Assembly: GCA_963576565.1 (NCBI GenBank)
Contig: OY755042.1
Coordinates: 109,855,314-109,919,313, forward strand
Origin: Aspidapion aeneum
Taxonomy: Eukaryota; Arthropoda; Insecta; Coleoptera; Brentidae
Direction of reading: 5' to 3'
Length of the DNA stretch: 64,000 nucleotides
The number at the start of each line of letters is the position of its first letter. The stretch's first letter is position 1. The position numbers and the translations under genes are program-made. A model generated the notes under the pieces. The model saw nothing but the letters and a program-made list of their open reading frames with translations, was not told the DNA's origin and ran no database searches. Of the stretch, positions 43,901-51,570 are shown piece after piece.

Positions 43901-45426
43901 TTTTGAGCAAGTTTCAGGATGGCTTGGGCTCTAACATATCTCAAATTCACCTGATCTGACGCATCCCGTTAAGCACACTATTCCGCTACACAGTTAGTAC
44001 ACCTATTATTTGTTTAATTTAAAAAATGTTTGATTTACCCTTAAGGTTTACTACATAAACCATTATGTATGTAAATGCTACTTTAAAATAAGTACAACGA
44101 CTTACATTGAAGCAAATGAATTTATTTTGACTATGCATTTTTAATTTCATCCCTTTAAGTATATTTAACAAATCACAGTTATTATTCCTGTATTTCTGTT
44201 ATTCATATTTTGAGCCACTCTGTAGATATGTGACGAAAACTAAAAAAAAAAATTGAAAACATACTTAAAAAGAGTTTTTTTTTCAACTAAATAAAATGAA
44301 TATTGGTTTTTTATTTCTATTTGACGAGAAGTTATAGCAAAAACACTAAAAAAAGTCACATTTTCTTTCTTCCAGTGGCGAATTTAAATAATTACAACTC
44401 GAAAACGAAACCGATGACCCCCAATTTCTTTGAGACGAGTATTTAGACGGCTTGGGCCCTAACATATCATAAATTCACCTCATTTAACGCATCCCGGTAA
44501 ACACACTATTCCGTAGACAATTAGTAAACGTGTCATGCGTTGAATTCATTTTTTTTTTAAATACCCTGTAAGCTTATCACATAACCTATTATGCAAACAT
44601 CACTCTAGAATAGTTAAACCGACTCACATGAAAGCAAGTGAAGTTAATTTTGACCATGCATTTTTAGTTTCCTTTCTTTATATTTAATAAATCTCAGGTA
44701 TTTTTCCTGTATTTTTTTAAAATTATTTTGAGCCACTCTGTAGGTATGTGATGGAAACTATATGTCAAAAACTGATAAAATTCCTAAAAGAACTCTTTTA
44801 CCGATAAAGTAAAGCTAATATCAGTTTTTTATTTTTATTTGGCGATAAGTTATTACAAAAAAAAAACAAATGGTCATATTTTCCCATATTTCAGTGGCGC
44901 ACATTTAAATAAGTATAGCTCGAAAACGAATCCTATGACCCCCCTAATTTTTTTTGGTAAAAATATCAGGAAGATTTGTCCTTCAACATATCTCAAATTC
45001 AGCTCATCTGACGCGTCCCGGTAAACAATGTATTTAGTGCCTCCTCCTTTGGAACGAACATTATTTGGCACCTGTATCTACTTTAATTCAATTCTCAGTT
45101 TACGTATTTCGGCGATTTTCCCTTCAATCTTATTTTATTTAAATTAAAATTCGTTATTTTCCAGATTTTCCTGCATTGAGCTGACGGAAAAGTGTCCGAA
45201 AATCCTACAAACCCCCTTGATAACGAACTTAAGTCGGGCGGAAACTGCCGAAAACGAACAATTCCGAAGACCACCGAAGGTGCCCGCCGTTCGAGGCATC
45301 GACATCGCACAAACGGTCATTTCCGTGGCCGCCAAAAAAAATCAACAGCAATACGGCAAAAGCCATCCGTTAGCCAAGTTAACAATCAATCCAAGACACA
45401 AGAACCCTGTATACAACACGATGTGA
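22837..45426 (+). CDS. ssh: Slingshot protein phosphatase (cofilin phosphatase), 5'-truncated, 10 exons
   Basis: Joined exons: 22837-22948, 23724-23843, 24572-24813, 27985-28147, 28593-28761, 29070-30049, 35662-35911, 36031-36447, 38139-38628 and 45165-45426, about 1,067 residues. Each boundary is AG/GT and every phase matches. Domains in order are the end of the SSH N region, DEK-C, the dual-specificity phosphatase domain with HCKMGVSRS, a long Ser/Gln-rich tail with SSWGS repeats, the WHPGTVKR motif and the terminal NPVYNTM. Members of this family dephosphorylate and activate ADF/cofilin in the cytoplasm and so drive actin filament turnover (family knowledge). The first exon enters with one base completing a codon, so N-terminal exons exist upstream; I could not find them in 1-22836. 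The introns are loaded with transposons, the largest being 30050-35661 and 38629-45164. Identity is firm; expression is not shown. Confidence 0.96.
23724..23843 (+). CDS. ssh: slingshot exon b: linker before DEK-C
   Basis: Forty codons, phase 0 on both sides, acceptor CTCTTAG and donor GTCGGT. It encodes VTSDQSCLNEWYAMDNLESR, which aligns with the conserved NSDQSSVNEWNAM segment of animal slingshot proteins, and ends in KREETEQ. A LINE fragment begins about 15 bases after its donor. Confidence 0.94.
23858..24180 (-). pseudogene. Decayed LINE fragment, family 2, in slingshot intron
   Basis: The minus strand reads CPTKTKIITNADKYITIRIN, then VEQVEYLGQIIKLKKEN and IKRRVRLAWALGSIR, the classic KTK-M-N / YLG-x-I / RR---AW region after the reverse transcriptase core. 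The 3' part encodes a DREEWKILG-like end. It is antisense to slingshot. Confidence 0.75.
24572..24813 (+). CDS. ssh: slingshot exon c: DEK-C domain and start of phosphatase domain
   Basis: Acceptor TTTTAG, donor GTAAGT, 242 bases ending with two bases of a Gly codon. The first 55 or so residues (VIRSALKEIMMSVDLDEVTA to FIDEEMLVILGQM) are the DEK-C domain, which helps slingshot bind its substrate. IFDHVYLGSEWNASN then opens the phosphatase fold. Confidence 0.96.
24860..26200 (+). repeat. Three direct repeats of about 400 bp in slingshot intron
   Basis: Each copy has ATAACAGCAGCAGATAG, a TACGCCCTCTCTTCG stretch and GGCGTGTTACTGTATGC-like sequence; copies begin near 24860, 25630 and 25998. The first is split by the MITE. 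A related short hairpin element is at 49835-50015. The 67- and 66-codon frames here are not supported as genes. Confidence 0.75.
24905..25187. mobile_element. 283-bp MITE in slingshot intron, 7-bp target duplication
   Basis: TIRs of about 85 bases start CATTGACTAAATAACCC. GCCCAGA is duplicated at 24898-24904 and 25188-25194. Unoccupied sites exist at 25630 and 26030 in the surrounding repeat. No coding capacity. Confidence 0.9.
26889..27469. repeat. Foldback element with GTTCATACTCGTCTT ends
   Basis: TTGTTCATACTCGTCTTAG at the left and GACGAGTATGAACGAT at the right, with repeated TTGTTTTTGATTAGTC motifs paired across the loop. It lies in a slingshot intron; the 129- and 69-codon frames are by-products. 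Confidence 0.8.
27985..28147 (+). CDS. ssh: slingshot exon d: phosphatase domain, general-acid loop
   Basis: Acceptor TTGCAG, donor GTAAAT, one base plus 54 codons. It encodes VGHILNVTMEIDNFFPG and then RVYDDEKTDLLKHWDDTFKY, the loop carrying the catalytic Asp region. Relatives usually read V-R-x-ILNVTREID; here the two Arg positions are Gly and Met. A 277-bp MITE lies 46 bases after the donor. Confidence 0.96.
28194..28470. mobile_element. 277-bp MITE, same family, next to slingshot exon d
   Basis: TIRs start CAATGATTATATGACCC and match 24905-25187 in both arms (GCGCAGATGGCGCTGA). Flanks ATCGGAC and ATCGGAG differ at the last base. It starts 46 bases after a splice donor. Confidence 0.88.
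28593..28761 (+). CDS. ssh: slingshot exon e: catalytic cysteine signature
   Basis: Acceptor TTCCAG, donor GTTAGT, 56 codons plus one base. It encodes VLVHCKMGVSRSASVVIAYA. The catalytic Cys codon is TGT at 28605-28607 and the phosphate-binding Arg is in SRS. The exon ends HFIDQLETYQ. All residues needed for activity in this motif are present. Confidence 0.97.
29070..30049 (+). CDS. ssh: slingshot exon f: long Ser-rich tail
   Basis: The largest exon (980 bases, two bases plus 326 codons; acceptor TTTCAG, donor GTAATT). It begins GILKAAKNREKLQRSKSETN, the family's sequence just after the phosphatase domain, and continues as polar, Ser/Lys/Asn-rich, probably disordered chain ending HRLSASQ. 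No known domain is visible. A long hairpin element starts about 100 bases after the donor. Confidence 0.94.
30147..30796. repeat. Long hairpin element with about 280-bp arms
   Basis: AATCAAAACGAATTTTATAC to the inverse at 30796; the arms carry GTGTGCCTAACTTGCGAGTG and CTCGCGGCGGTGCAATGCG in both senses at over 95% identity. Starts about 100 bases after the donor of slingshot exon f. Confidence 0.9.
30924..33160. repeat. Six-unit tandem array of a chimeric unit holding a Gypsy RT piece
   Basis: Units start near 30924, 31320, 31685, 32048, 32413 and 32808; lengths are about 396, 365, 363, 365, 395 and 350. Each has a 64-codon plus-strand frame, but the minus strand of the same segment reads KCNFSC then KFLGFVVSEKGLH, the Ty3/Gypsy pattern following the YLDD motif. 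Units 1 and 5 share about 30 extra bases (GCCCTAAAACATATTAAG...) missing in 2-4. The last unit runs into Gypsy RT at 33170. Confidence 0.85.
33170..33360 (-). pseudogene. Ty3/Gypsy reverse transcriptase fragment 1
   Basis: The minus strand contains QFNGMPFGLTDTPA and FVYLDDTICG, the RT palm motifs of Ty3/Gypsy elements, with broken frames. It is continuous with the last unit of the tandem array, showing where the array came from. Confidence 0.8.
33363..33940. repeat. Inverted repeat inside Gypsy remnants
   Basis: ACGCAAAGTCGAATCTATTT near 33364 recurs inverted near 33920-33940, and the arms pair over roughly 170 bases (for example AAAGATAAAGATCTGG with CCAGATCTTTATCTTT). The centre is AT-rich with no gene. 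Confidence 0.75.
34020..34200 (-). pseudogene. Ty3/Gypsy reverse transcriptase fragment 2
   Basis: Matches 33175-33350: minus-strand YLDDII near 34045-34060 and a GLADTPACFK-like segment, with small deletions. Flanked by AT-rich sequence. Confidence 0.7.
34555..34950 (-). pseudogene. Ty3/Gypsy reverse transcriptase fragment 3
   Basis: The longest open piece on the minus strand: VLYQFKGMPFGLTDRPACWQ, then RFIDKVLGVDLHPDIFIYLE. The catalytic YxDD reads YLED, so the palm motif is altered. A further partial repeat of the region lies at 34560-34720. Confidence 0.8.
35662..35911 (+). CDS. ssh: slingshot exon g: SSWGS repeat exon
   Basis: Acceptor CTTTAG, donor GTAAGT, 83 codons plus one base. It carries three related motifs: SRQSSWSSYD, SRHSSWGSGD and SRNSSWGSYD. 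Basic-Ser-Ser clusters of this kind resemble phosphorylation-dependent docking sites such as 14-3-3 sites, which are known in slingshot tails; that reading is inference. Confidence 0.93.
36031..36447 (+). CDS. ssh: slingshot exon h: WHPGTVKR motif exon
   Basis: Acceptor ATTTCAG, donor GTAAGA, two bases plus 138 codons plus one base. It contains EEIPWHPGTVKRTKQRIE, equivalent to a WYPGSVRR-type motif in the tail of vertebrate slingshot proteins. A Gly/Asn/Ser-rich stretch follows, then a helical segment ending in LSLSAPG. Confidence 0.93.
37150..37375. repeat. TGCCTAGTCCTGCA minisatellite in THAP element 1
   Basis: Irregular 15-27 bp repeats of CTGCCTAGTCCTGCAT type inside the predicted intron of the THAP element; the inverse occurs at 61085-61260 in copy 2. 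Confidence 0.8.
37514..37696 (-). CDS. THAP zinc-finger exon in copy 1
   Basis: From ATG at 37696 it encodes MSYKWCVVPQCSNTSIKTPE, then FIHVPTAVKEWKKWLELARR and YICEDHFD, and stops at a GTGAGT donor. C-x4-C, the invariant Pro and Trp, and C-x2-H give a complete C2CH signature over 61 residues. A partner exon is not proven. Confidence 0.7.
38139..38628 (+). CDS. ssh: slingshot exon i: Gln/Lys-rich predicted coiled coil
   Basis: Acceptor ATTGCAG, donor GTTAGT, 490 bases. Residues such as KSVVKQQKSFLESLQQQKEI and the following Gln/Lys-rich segment look like a coiled coil. The exon ends LRERSSAQKRANR. A 129-bp tandem array starts about 180 bases after the donor. Confidence 0.92.
38748..40268. 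mobile_element. Composite element: tandem block plus foldback, locus 2
   Basis: Begins ACAAGCTTTTATTTAGCTTC, contains seven units of about 129 bases (38813-39680; GTTTTTGACACACTTCCC, CCGATTTGGATGAAATTTGG, CCCCTACCCCCACCC), then a foldback 39788-40268 with AATAAAAGCGATGGC in the arms. Minus-strand frames of 135 and 66 codons are the repeat read as protein. Located in the last slingshot intron. Confidence 0.7.
40545..40922. mobile_element. CAAGTTTCGTGG-family element with long TIRs
   Basis: Left TIR near 40553-40592 (TCAAATTTAGTACCCGTAAA...) is a perfect inverse of 40882-40919. The interior matches 53770-54030. It lies in the last slingshot intron. Confidence 0.8.
41022..41410 (+). mobile_element. 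CAAGTTTCGTGG-family element, partial
   Basis: Second copy 100 bases after the first; starts at GTGTCGTAGGTCACGG, equivalent to 53660, and ends at ACGAAAACTTGTTT. The left TIR is missing. Confidence 0.75.
41439..42132 (+). pseudogene. 5'-truncated LINE RNase H / zinc knuckle end with one stop
   Basis: From 41442 the frame reads TLSDGKRMTLVWVPGHTGVP, then GNEKADELARLGAG, the RNase H C-terminal motif. A single TGA at 41613-41615 interrupts it, then it runs open to TAA at 42033. CPACGQEKETSRQLLAECEA is the knuckle region, with the usual His lost. The tail is an ACT repeat at 42106-42132. It lies in the last slingshot intron, same strand. Confidence 0.85.
42633..45052. repeat. 2.4-kb palindrome in the last slingshot intron
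   Basis: CCAAAGGAGGAGGCACTAAA at 42633 pairs with the inverse ending at 45052. Each 1.2-kb arm holds two or three repeats of CGTCAAATGAGGTGAATTTA and CGTTTTCGAGCTATA. The right arm ends about 110 bases before the terminal coding exon. Confidence 0.88.
45165..45426 (+). CDS. ssh: slingshot terminal exon with conserved C terminus
   Basis: Acceptor TTTCCAG, one base plus 86 codons and TGA at 45424-45426. It ends HPLAKLTINPRHKNPVYNTM; vertebrate slingshot proteins end in NPFYNTM, which supports this stop. A GTGAGT at 45423 resembles a donor but the conserved end argues against using it. Confidence 0.93.
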
Positions 45427-45481
45427 GTAAAAAGAACGAGAAATTGGTTTAATGCATCACATAAGACAGAGATAGAGAGTA

Positions 45482-45504
45482 AATAAAAGGTCTGATTGAA
45501 TAAA
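45482..45504 (+). promoter_or_regulatory. Candidate slingshot polyadenylation signals
   Basis: Two AATAAA hexamers lie at 45482-45487 and 45499-45504, 56-78 bases after the slingshot stop codon. Position and sense fit a short 3' UTR, but AATAAA is common in AT-rich DNA and longer 3' UTRs are possible. Confidence 0.4.
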
Positions 45505-46576
45505 ATGTTATTTGATCATTGATAGAGTAATTCCTGAAATAAAGAAGAGCACTCGATACATTTTGACAGTTGTTTTTTAATAGAGGTGGGCAACTCTTTT
45601 TGACAGTTTTTGTTTACCCAAGGTTTTTAGACTTTTACACAGGTTGCCTAAAGAATTTGACCACTCATGTGAACTTAACTGGACGACTGTAGCTACGTCA
45701 AAGTGTTGTCATGAAACAAATGGCTTAAGCAAATACGTTAGAGTAGAAATATAGGGCATGTCCTTCCATTTTACACACGATGTTTGTATAATGTTCCTTT
45801 TTCAGGTAGACAGGATTTCGGTAAATGTGCATGCCTCAGTTTTGGTGATTTTGGAACATACTCCGTTACGTCACTCCATTATTTGATAATTGAAGACCTT
45901 GGGGTGAAAAGGATGTATGCCACATGCAATTACTTTAGAGAAATTCATTTTTGAAAATCATTTTAAATCCACAAAATCCAATTTAAGTGCAATGTATTTG
46001 ATTTTAGGTGCAATAGATAATATTGGTTATTGAGTATCTTACCAATAAAAAGTTGTATGTGGCTTGTTCCTTTATTTCTGAACTATTTGCACTAAAAATA
46101 TAAATATGTAAGTTTTTGTGACTTGGATCCTTTTTACGCCAAAGTCTTTAATTGTCAAAAATCTAGGGTTATTTTTTTTTTTTCTAAAAACTGGTTGATC
46201 GGGTGAAAATTTATCAAATTGCGGATTCAACTTGTAGTTTTTCTAAAATTAATTGTGCAGATTCATTGTGGATACATCATGAAGTTGTGTGTTCTGTGAA
46301 ATAATAAAGAAAAATACAAGTACTTACCTATGGAATGGCACACTTTTACTTCTCCTATATGTTTTTTCACAAACATGAATTATTTCCCATTCTTCTCAGA
46401 AAAATATAATTTTACACGACAAAACAGCTGTTTGCCTACGTGCCATTTGAAAATGTGCGTCTGCGAATTTAAGTCTGCGGTGACGTAGACATTTAATCTG
46501 ACTCCTATGACATTACAGTTGGCCACTCGGGTTTAATGACCTTTCAAATTCTGTAGGTATCCTGTGTTATAAAGAC
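45505..46576. other. Intergenic, no gene seen
   Basis: Sequence between the slingshot 3' end and the first 610-bp element. No frame above 60 codons and no recognised repeat. Confidence 0.5.
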
Positions 46577-46583
46577 CTTGGGC

Positions 46584-47193
46584 CAGGGCTATCAAAACGG
46601 ACGGGCCACGATCCTCCACTTTGTTGACGTCACATCCGGGGCTGATTTTTTTTTGATGGTCACGTTACGACACAGCTGATTGTCATTAAAATATTGAAGT
46701 TGGAATGACGGTTCATGAATATTTGATTTATTTTTAAATAAACCCGGTTTTGAGATTGTTTTTACTAAATTATTTTAGAACATTTTTTTTTAATCTATAG
46801 TAATCCTTAATTTTTCAGAGCCGCTTCATTAGCTCACACAAAAATTAAGTTTAAAGCAGAAGCGAATGTGACAATCACAGATGATAAAGTGAAATACATG
46901 TCAAATATAACAGTTGGCATTTGGTTCATGGCGGGTAATTTGAATCCAAAATAAAGAATGCTAAATCTCGAAGATTTTAACCTTTTAATCATGTTGATTC
47001 CTTACAAAACTTTGGTGGAATATCGGGACGGTGTCTGAGAATATTTCACTGAAATTTCGCGGAAATCTGTAGTGCCATTTTAAAAATATCATAAAAAAAC
47101 GTCTGACCTCCCATAAGACCCAATGTAAAATTCAGCCCCGGGAGAACAGCTGATTTTTTCAGGGTCGTGGCCTCTATTTTTGTGTTGGCCTTG
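46584..47193. mobile_element. 610-bp element copy 1, 7-bp target duplication
   Basis: Begins CAGGGCTATCAAAACGG, ends GTTGGCCTTG; CTTGGGC flanks both sides exactly (46577-46583, 47194-47200). Imperfect TIRs (CAGGGCT.. / CAAGGCC..). No frame of note. The 7-bp duplication and CA...TG ends would suit the P superfamily, but that is inference. Confidence 0.88.
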
Positions 47194-47321
47194 CTTGGGC
47201 ATTACCCACCAATTTTTATTGTCAAAATTTGAAGGTTTCACTATGCGCAATCTCCATAGTAAACCTTTATTATAGTCCACAGTACACAGGTCTATTTTTA
47301 GATATTGGACAATAAGTAATA

Positions 47322-47650
47322 CTACTACTATGTCGGTTTAGAACGTTTTTTTACGTTGTCCGATGCCTATTCTCCACCTCCTTTGATTCTGACAATCACT
47401 TTTTGTCAGTTTTTTTTGACTCATTGCTCTTTGGATTGACTGCTGCCATTCCAGTTTAGGACGCCCTCTTTTTCTGCGCTCTATTAGTTGCCATTCTAGG
47501 ATCTACTTTGGTAATCTGTCGTCTTTCATCCGTTGTATATGGCCGTACCATATCAGTTGTCTTTTAGTGATGTCATCCGTTATGCTTATATATTTCTTAA
47601 ATGATCTGTTCCTAGATATTCACATAAGTACTGTGTCTTGTCCACGTTGT
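47322..47650 (-). pseudogene. Decayed LINE fragment, family 1 copy D
   Basis: Contains the 3' tail (TACTACTACTATG), the GRRKRGRPK-like segment and part of the 5' side, joined across an internal deletion near 47610. It lies in the intergenic region between slingshot and the WD40 gene. Confidence 0.75.
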
Positions 47651-47689
47651 AATGAGTAACAGGCTGAATTTATCGTAAATAGTTTCATT

Positions 47690-47880
47690 TTGACGAGGAA
47701 CCCAACTATTTCCACTGCGAAAATTCTTGAAAGAGATTCCTAATAGAGTGCACAGGCACAGACATCTTTCGAGCGTCTGACTGATTATACCAAGCATACG
47801 ATTTGTAAGACAATGTTGCCATTTTGAAATAAATTTTTTAGGCCACAGAAAAAAAAATTTGCCGGTTACTAATTCTTTAC
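47690..47880. repeat. Dispersed repeat, copy 2
   Basis: Same orientation as 11922-12105 and about 80% alike by eye. No coding potential seen. It follows a LINE fragment directly. Confidence 0.6.
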
Positions 47881-48152
47881 TGTTATCTTTTTCATCGCGC
47901 TAGTTTATGTTTCGGGCGGGGAACAGCATTTAGTTTGTAGAGGAAAAACTTATTGTCATATCTGATAGCCACTTCATTAGGAATTGGCTACAAGAATTTT
48001 CGCAGAGAAAAAAGTTGGGTTGGGTCTCAGCCTCTTACTTATCACGTAAAAAATAGATGGCGCTGTGGCAGCACCCTTAATTAAAGCATTCATCCTGCGT
48101 GTCCTTAATTTTTTTTTTAATGTGTAAACGTACTGGAAAAACCTTGTTAAAT

Positions 48153-48763
48153 CAGGGCTATCAAAATGGACGGGCCAAGATCCTCCACTTTGTTGACGTC
48201 ACATCCGGGGCTGATTTTCTTTTGATGGTCACGTTACGACACAGCTGATTGTCTTTAAAATATTGAAGTTGGAATGACGGTTCATGAATATTTGATTTTT
48301 TTTTAAATAAAGCCGTTTTTGAGATTGTTTTTACTTTATTCTGGCAGAACAATTTTTTTTAAATGTATGGTAATTCCTAATTTTTCATAGCCGCTTCATT
48401 AGCTCACACAAAAATTAAGTTTAAAGCAGAAGCGAATGTGACAATCATAGATGACAAAGTCAAAGACATGTCAAATATAACAGTTGGCATGTGGTACATG
48501 GCGGGTAATTTGAATTTAAAATAAGGAATGCTAAATCTTGAAGATTTTAACCTTTTAATCATGTTGCTTCCTTACAAACCTTTGGTGGAATATCGGAATG
48601 GTGTCTGAGAATATTTCACTGAAATTTTGCGGAAATCTGTAGTGCCATTTTGAAAATATCATAAAAAAACGTCTGACCTCCCATAAGACTCAATGTAAAA
48701 TTCAGCCCCGGGAGAACAGCTGATTTTTTCAGGGTCGTGGCCTCTATTTTTGTGTTGGCCTTG
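48153..48763. mobile_element. 610-bp element copy 2, 7-bp target duplication
   Basis: About 95% like copy 1 and in the same orientation; GTTAAAT flanks both sides (48146-48152, 48764-48770). Two intact copies with different targets define the element ends precisely. Confidence 0.88.
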
Positions 48764-48770
48764 GTTAAAT

Positions 48771-51236
48771 TTGTCTACTGAGAATTTGGCCAATATTCGT
48801 GTAATTACAGTTTTTTTTATACCTTGTTTACATGTAAAACTGGATTATGCTAGAAAAAGAGAACAATATGGGTTGTCCACCTCTAAGTAAAGACATCAGT
48901 CAAATGTATCAACGGCCTCTAGTCTTTTCTAAATTATTTTAACCTCCCGATTCGAATTTTTTTTTTACAAAGATGTGAAATTCTGCTCCCTGATCACTAA
49001 GCCAGAAAGTTGGTAACCCTGGGATATACCAGCGTGCAAATCATCATTAAACTTCCAAAATGAAATCCAAAATTATATCTTGTAAACATCTTATTCTCAA
49101 AGCTGTCAAATTATGTAAAATATTTTTTTGAGTTAGCCACAATATTTTTACCAAAGCTCAAAAAACAACAAACATTTTTAAATGGCTGTGACTGCACTAT
49201 TTTCTTTTTTGATTTTGTTTTGTCTTTTGTTCTATTGTTTTGTTGTTACTTAACAAGCCGACATATTAGATTTTTTTAAATACCATAATATACTAAAGAA
49301 AAAAATCTTAAAAGAAATAACAATAAAATTATTTGCCTTTTCTAAAAAAGTTTTTTCTTGCGAATTGTTTTTATGTATTTTAAACAGAATTTAAATGTTC
49401 TTAATAACGAAAATAATTGCTTGAATAGATAGATATGAACAGCTTACTAAGACATGAATATAAAAAACTGGGTAGATTTAAAACAGTGACAAATTTTCAA
49501 CTGTCAAAATATTACTTGAGTATTTTTGTAAGAACTCAAATTAAAATTCTCGTGTGTTCTGTTCCTTTTTTTAAGAGGGAATTTTTTTATCAGTAAGGCG
49601 GTTTCTTATAGACATTTCTGCCTTTCAAATAATGTAAATATGTTATAGCGTACCCGCCTTTCTAAAAAAAACACAAACATTTACTTGTAATGCAATTATA
49701 AAATCAAAAAAGTTGTCAAACCATTTGTCACAAATGTTTCAAAAATAAGTAAGTCCTCAGCTGCTCTCAAGACTTAAAATTAAATTAACGGTACCCTTGT
49801 GGAATAAAATTGGCACCTAAAGTTTGGATGATACATACATATGAATAAGGAAGTTAGCAGAAGCATCGACTGAGGATCTTCACAGGCTCGAAGCGCTCGG
49901 CAATTCTTCCTCTTTTTTTGGATGGATTCAATTGAAGACATGCAACCCATTCAAAAAAAGAGGACGAGCTACCTAGCGCTTCGGGGCGTCAAACCAAACG
50001 TACCCTATTCATATGGTCCATAGATGAACCACAATAAAAGTTAGCAAGTAATTTTCAAGAATAATATAAAATGAAGAGAAGTCTGTGTATATTGCTTTGT
50101 ATGTTTAGAATAACCAAACATATTTTTCGACTCCTTAGAGTTTAAGTCCGAATACTCTATTTTCTTTACTGCTACATTTATAAACTACAAAAAAAAAGTA
50201 ACATCATTTTTAATATTTTTAGTAACAACAATTATTACAAAAAACCTCTCTGATGTGTAGTTTTAAAGCTTTTGTTTAATTTTTAAAAATATTAAAATGA
50301 TGTTTTTTTTTATATGGCGATTTTTTGACTTGGATGTCAAGTTGCATATTTTTGTTACTATGTTTAAGTTAACTTTATAATCGTTGACATTTTGACTTGG
50401 CACAAAATCGATTACAAGAAGAGTTACACAGTATGTACAGAATGATCACTTCCCTTAACTTGGTAATCACAAAAGATAGAACAAAAAGTTTAATATGAAA
50501 ATTTTAAAAAACTTTCATTCCTAATTCTTTTTTCTAGCTTTTATATTAACCAAGTTAAGAGGGGGATAATCTGGAGTAAATTACTTTGTACACCTGAAAT
50601 ATTAGCTATGTATTTTTGAGGCTATATTACTGCCAAAAATTCAGAAAAAATCAAATTTAAAACTAGCTTAGATTCTTGTAGATATTTATGTAACATCACA
50701 AAAGTTCAAATTTTTGTTGTATACGTTTTTGTTTAACGATTCACAAAACTTATGTGACAATAAAAGCTACTCAAAAAGTCTCAATTGACACTGCAAAATT
50801 TAATTTTAATATATTTAAAATTTTGTAAAAACAATCTTGTTTTTTACACATAATTTAAATTTTCAAGTTTTTATATAATTTTTAAACTGATCAGAATATG
50901 CTTTAATTTTATATTTTTTACTCATTTTGTAGAGCTTTTTTACATCTTTTGCGACACAAGACCATCATAATGATGACTTGTATTTGTTTTTTAATCGCTG
51001 AAATTAAAAAAAAAACTTTAAACTTAAGTTTTACATTTATAAAAAAGATTCTACCGATCTATGACACAATATTGTTTTGCTTTTGTGTGTATTTGTGTGA
51101 TAGTTTTTATTTGTATTATAAATGTAAATTATACTACAATGTACGCCTATACAAAGAAAAATCTGAAGGAAAACTGTTTAAAAATACAAATGAACAAAAA
51201 TTAAATAAACATTATCTGTTTTGAAAAATTGTTTAT
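48771..51236. other. Intergenic, very AT-rich, no gene seen
   Basis: Long A/T runs and only the hairpin element at 49835-50015. The 91-codon frame at 50949 is compositionally like its surroundings. Confidence 0.5.
49835..50015. mobile_element. Short hairpin element related to the 25.8-kb repeats
   Basis: CATATGAATAAGGAAGTTAG start and a stem made of CGAAGCGCT...AGCGCTTCG and TCTTCCTCTTTTTTTGG...AAAAAAAGAGGA. It resembles 25790-25980. Intergenic. Confidence 0.6.
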
Positions 51237-51242
51237 TTTATT
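51237..51242 (-). promoter_or_regulatory. Candidate WD40 gene polyadenylation signal
   Basis: AATAAA on the minus strand about 150 bases past the stop codon, with a second overlapping copy at 51232-51237. The position fits a short 3' UTR; no transcript evidence is available. Confidence 0.35.
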
Positions 51243-51393
51243 TCATACCAAAATAGATATATTAAAAAAACTTTTAAGATTTTGAAAAACATATATTTTT
51301 TAATGTTTTAAACCTTTTACTAAAATAACATTTTCACCTAATTTGGCTTGACACATCTCTCTTACAAGTTAGAGAAATAAACAAAGATATTCT

Positions 51394-51570
51394 TTATAAA
51401 AAATCGATTTGATACACCTTTTTCGCCGAAACAAAGGCAATTTTCGGACAAAGCGTTATGTCGTTTTTAACAACATACTTTTCCTGTTTGTTGCTCTCCT
51501 TTTTCATTTTGGGTGGGCCCAGATCTAAGCCGTACACTGCACTAGAGAGACCGCTTATAAAAGCTGAAGT
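51394..51570 (-). CDS. WD40 gene terminal exon
   Basis: Acceptor CCCCCTTTTAG just before ACT at 51570, 58 codons and TAA ending at 51394. It reads TSAFISGLSSAVYGLDLGPP and ends KIAFVSAKKVYQIDFL, the usual closing strand of a propeller. Phase 0 matches the previous exon. The first 49 bases (51522-51570) are the same as the part repeated in the adjacent array; 51394-51521 is single copy. The frame was chosen because it alone stays open and continues the propeller pattern. Confidence 0.85.
   Translation of the reverse strand, partial: TSAFISGLSSAVYGLDLGPPKMKKESNKQEKYVVKNDITLCPKIAFVSAKKVYQIDFL

Noticed and set aside
45423..45428. GTGAGT as a donor extending slingshot past its stop
   Set aside because: The preceding NPVYNTM matches the conserved C terminus of slingshot proteins, so the stop is probably real.
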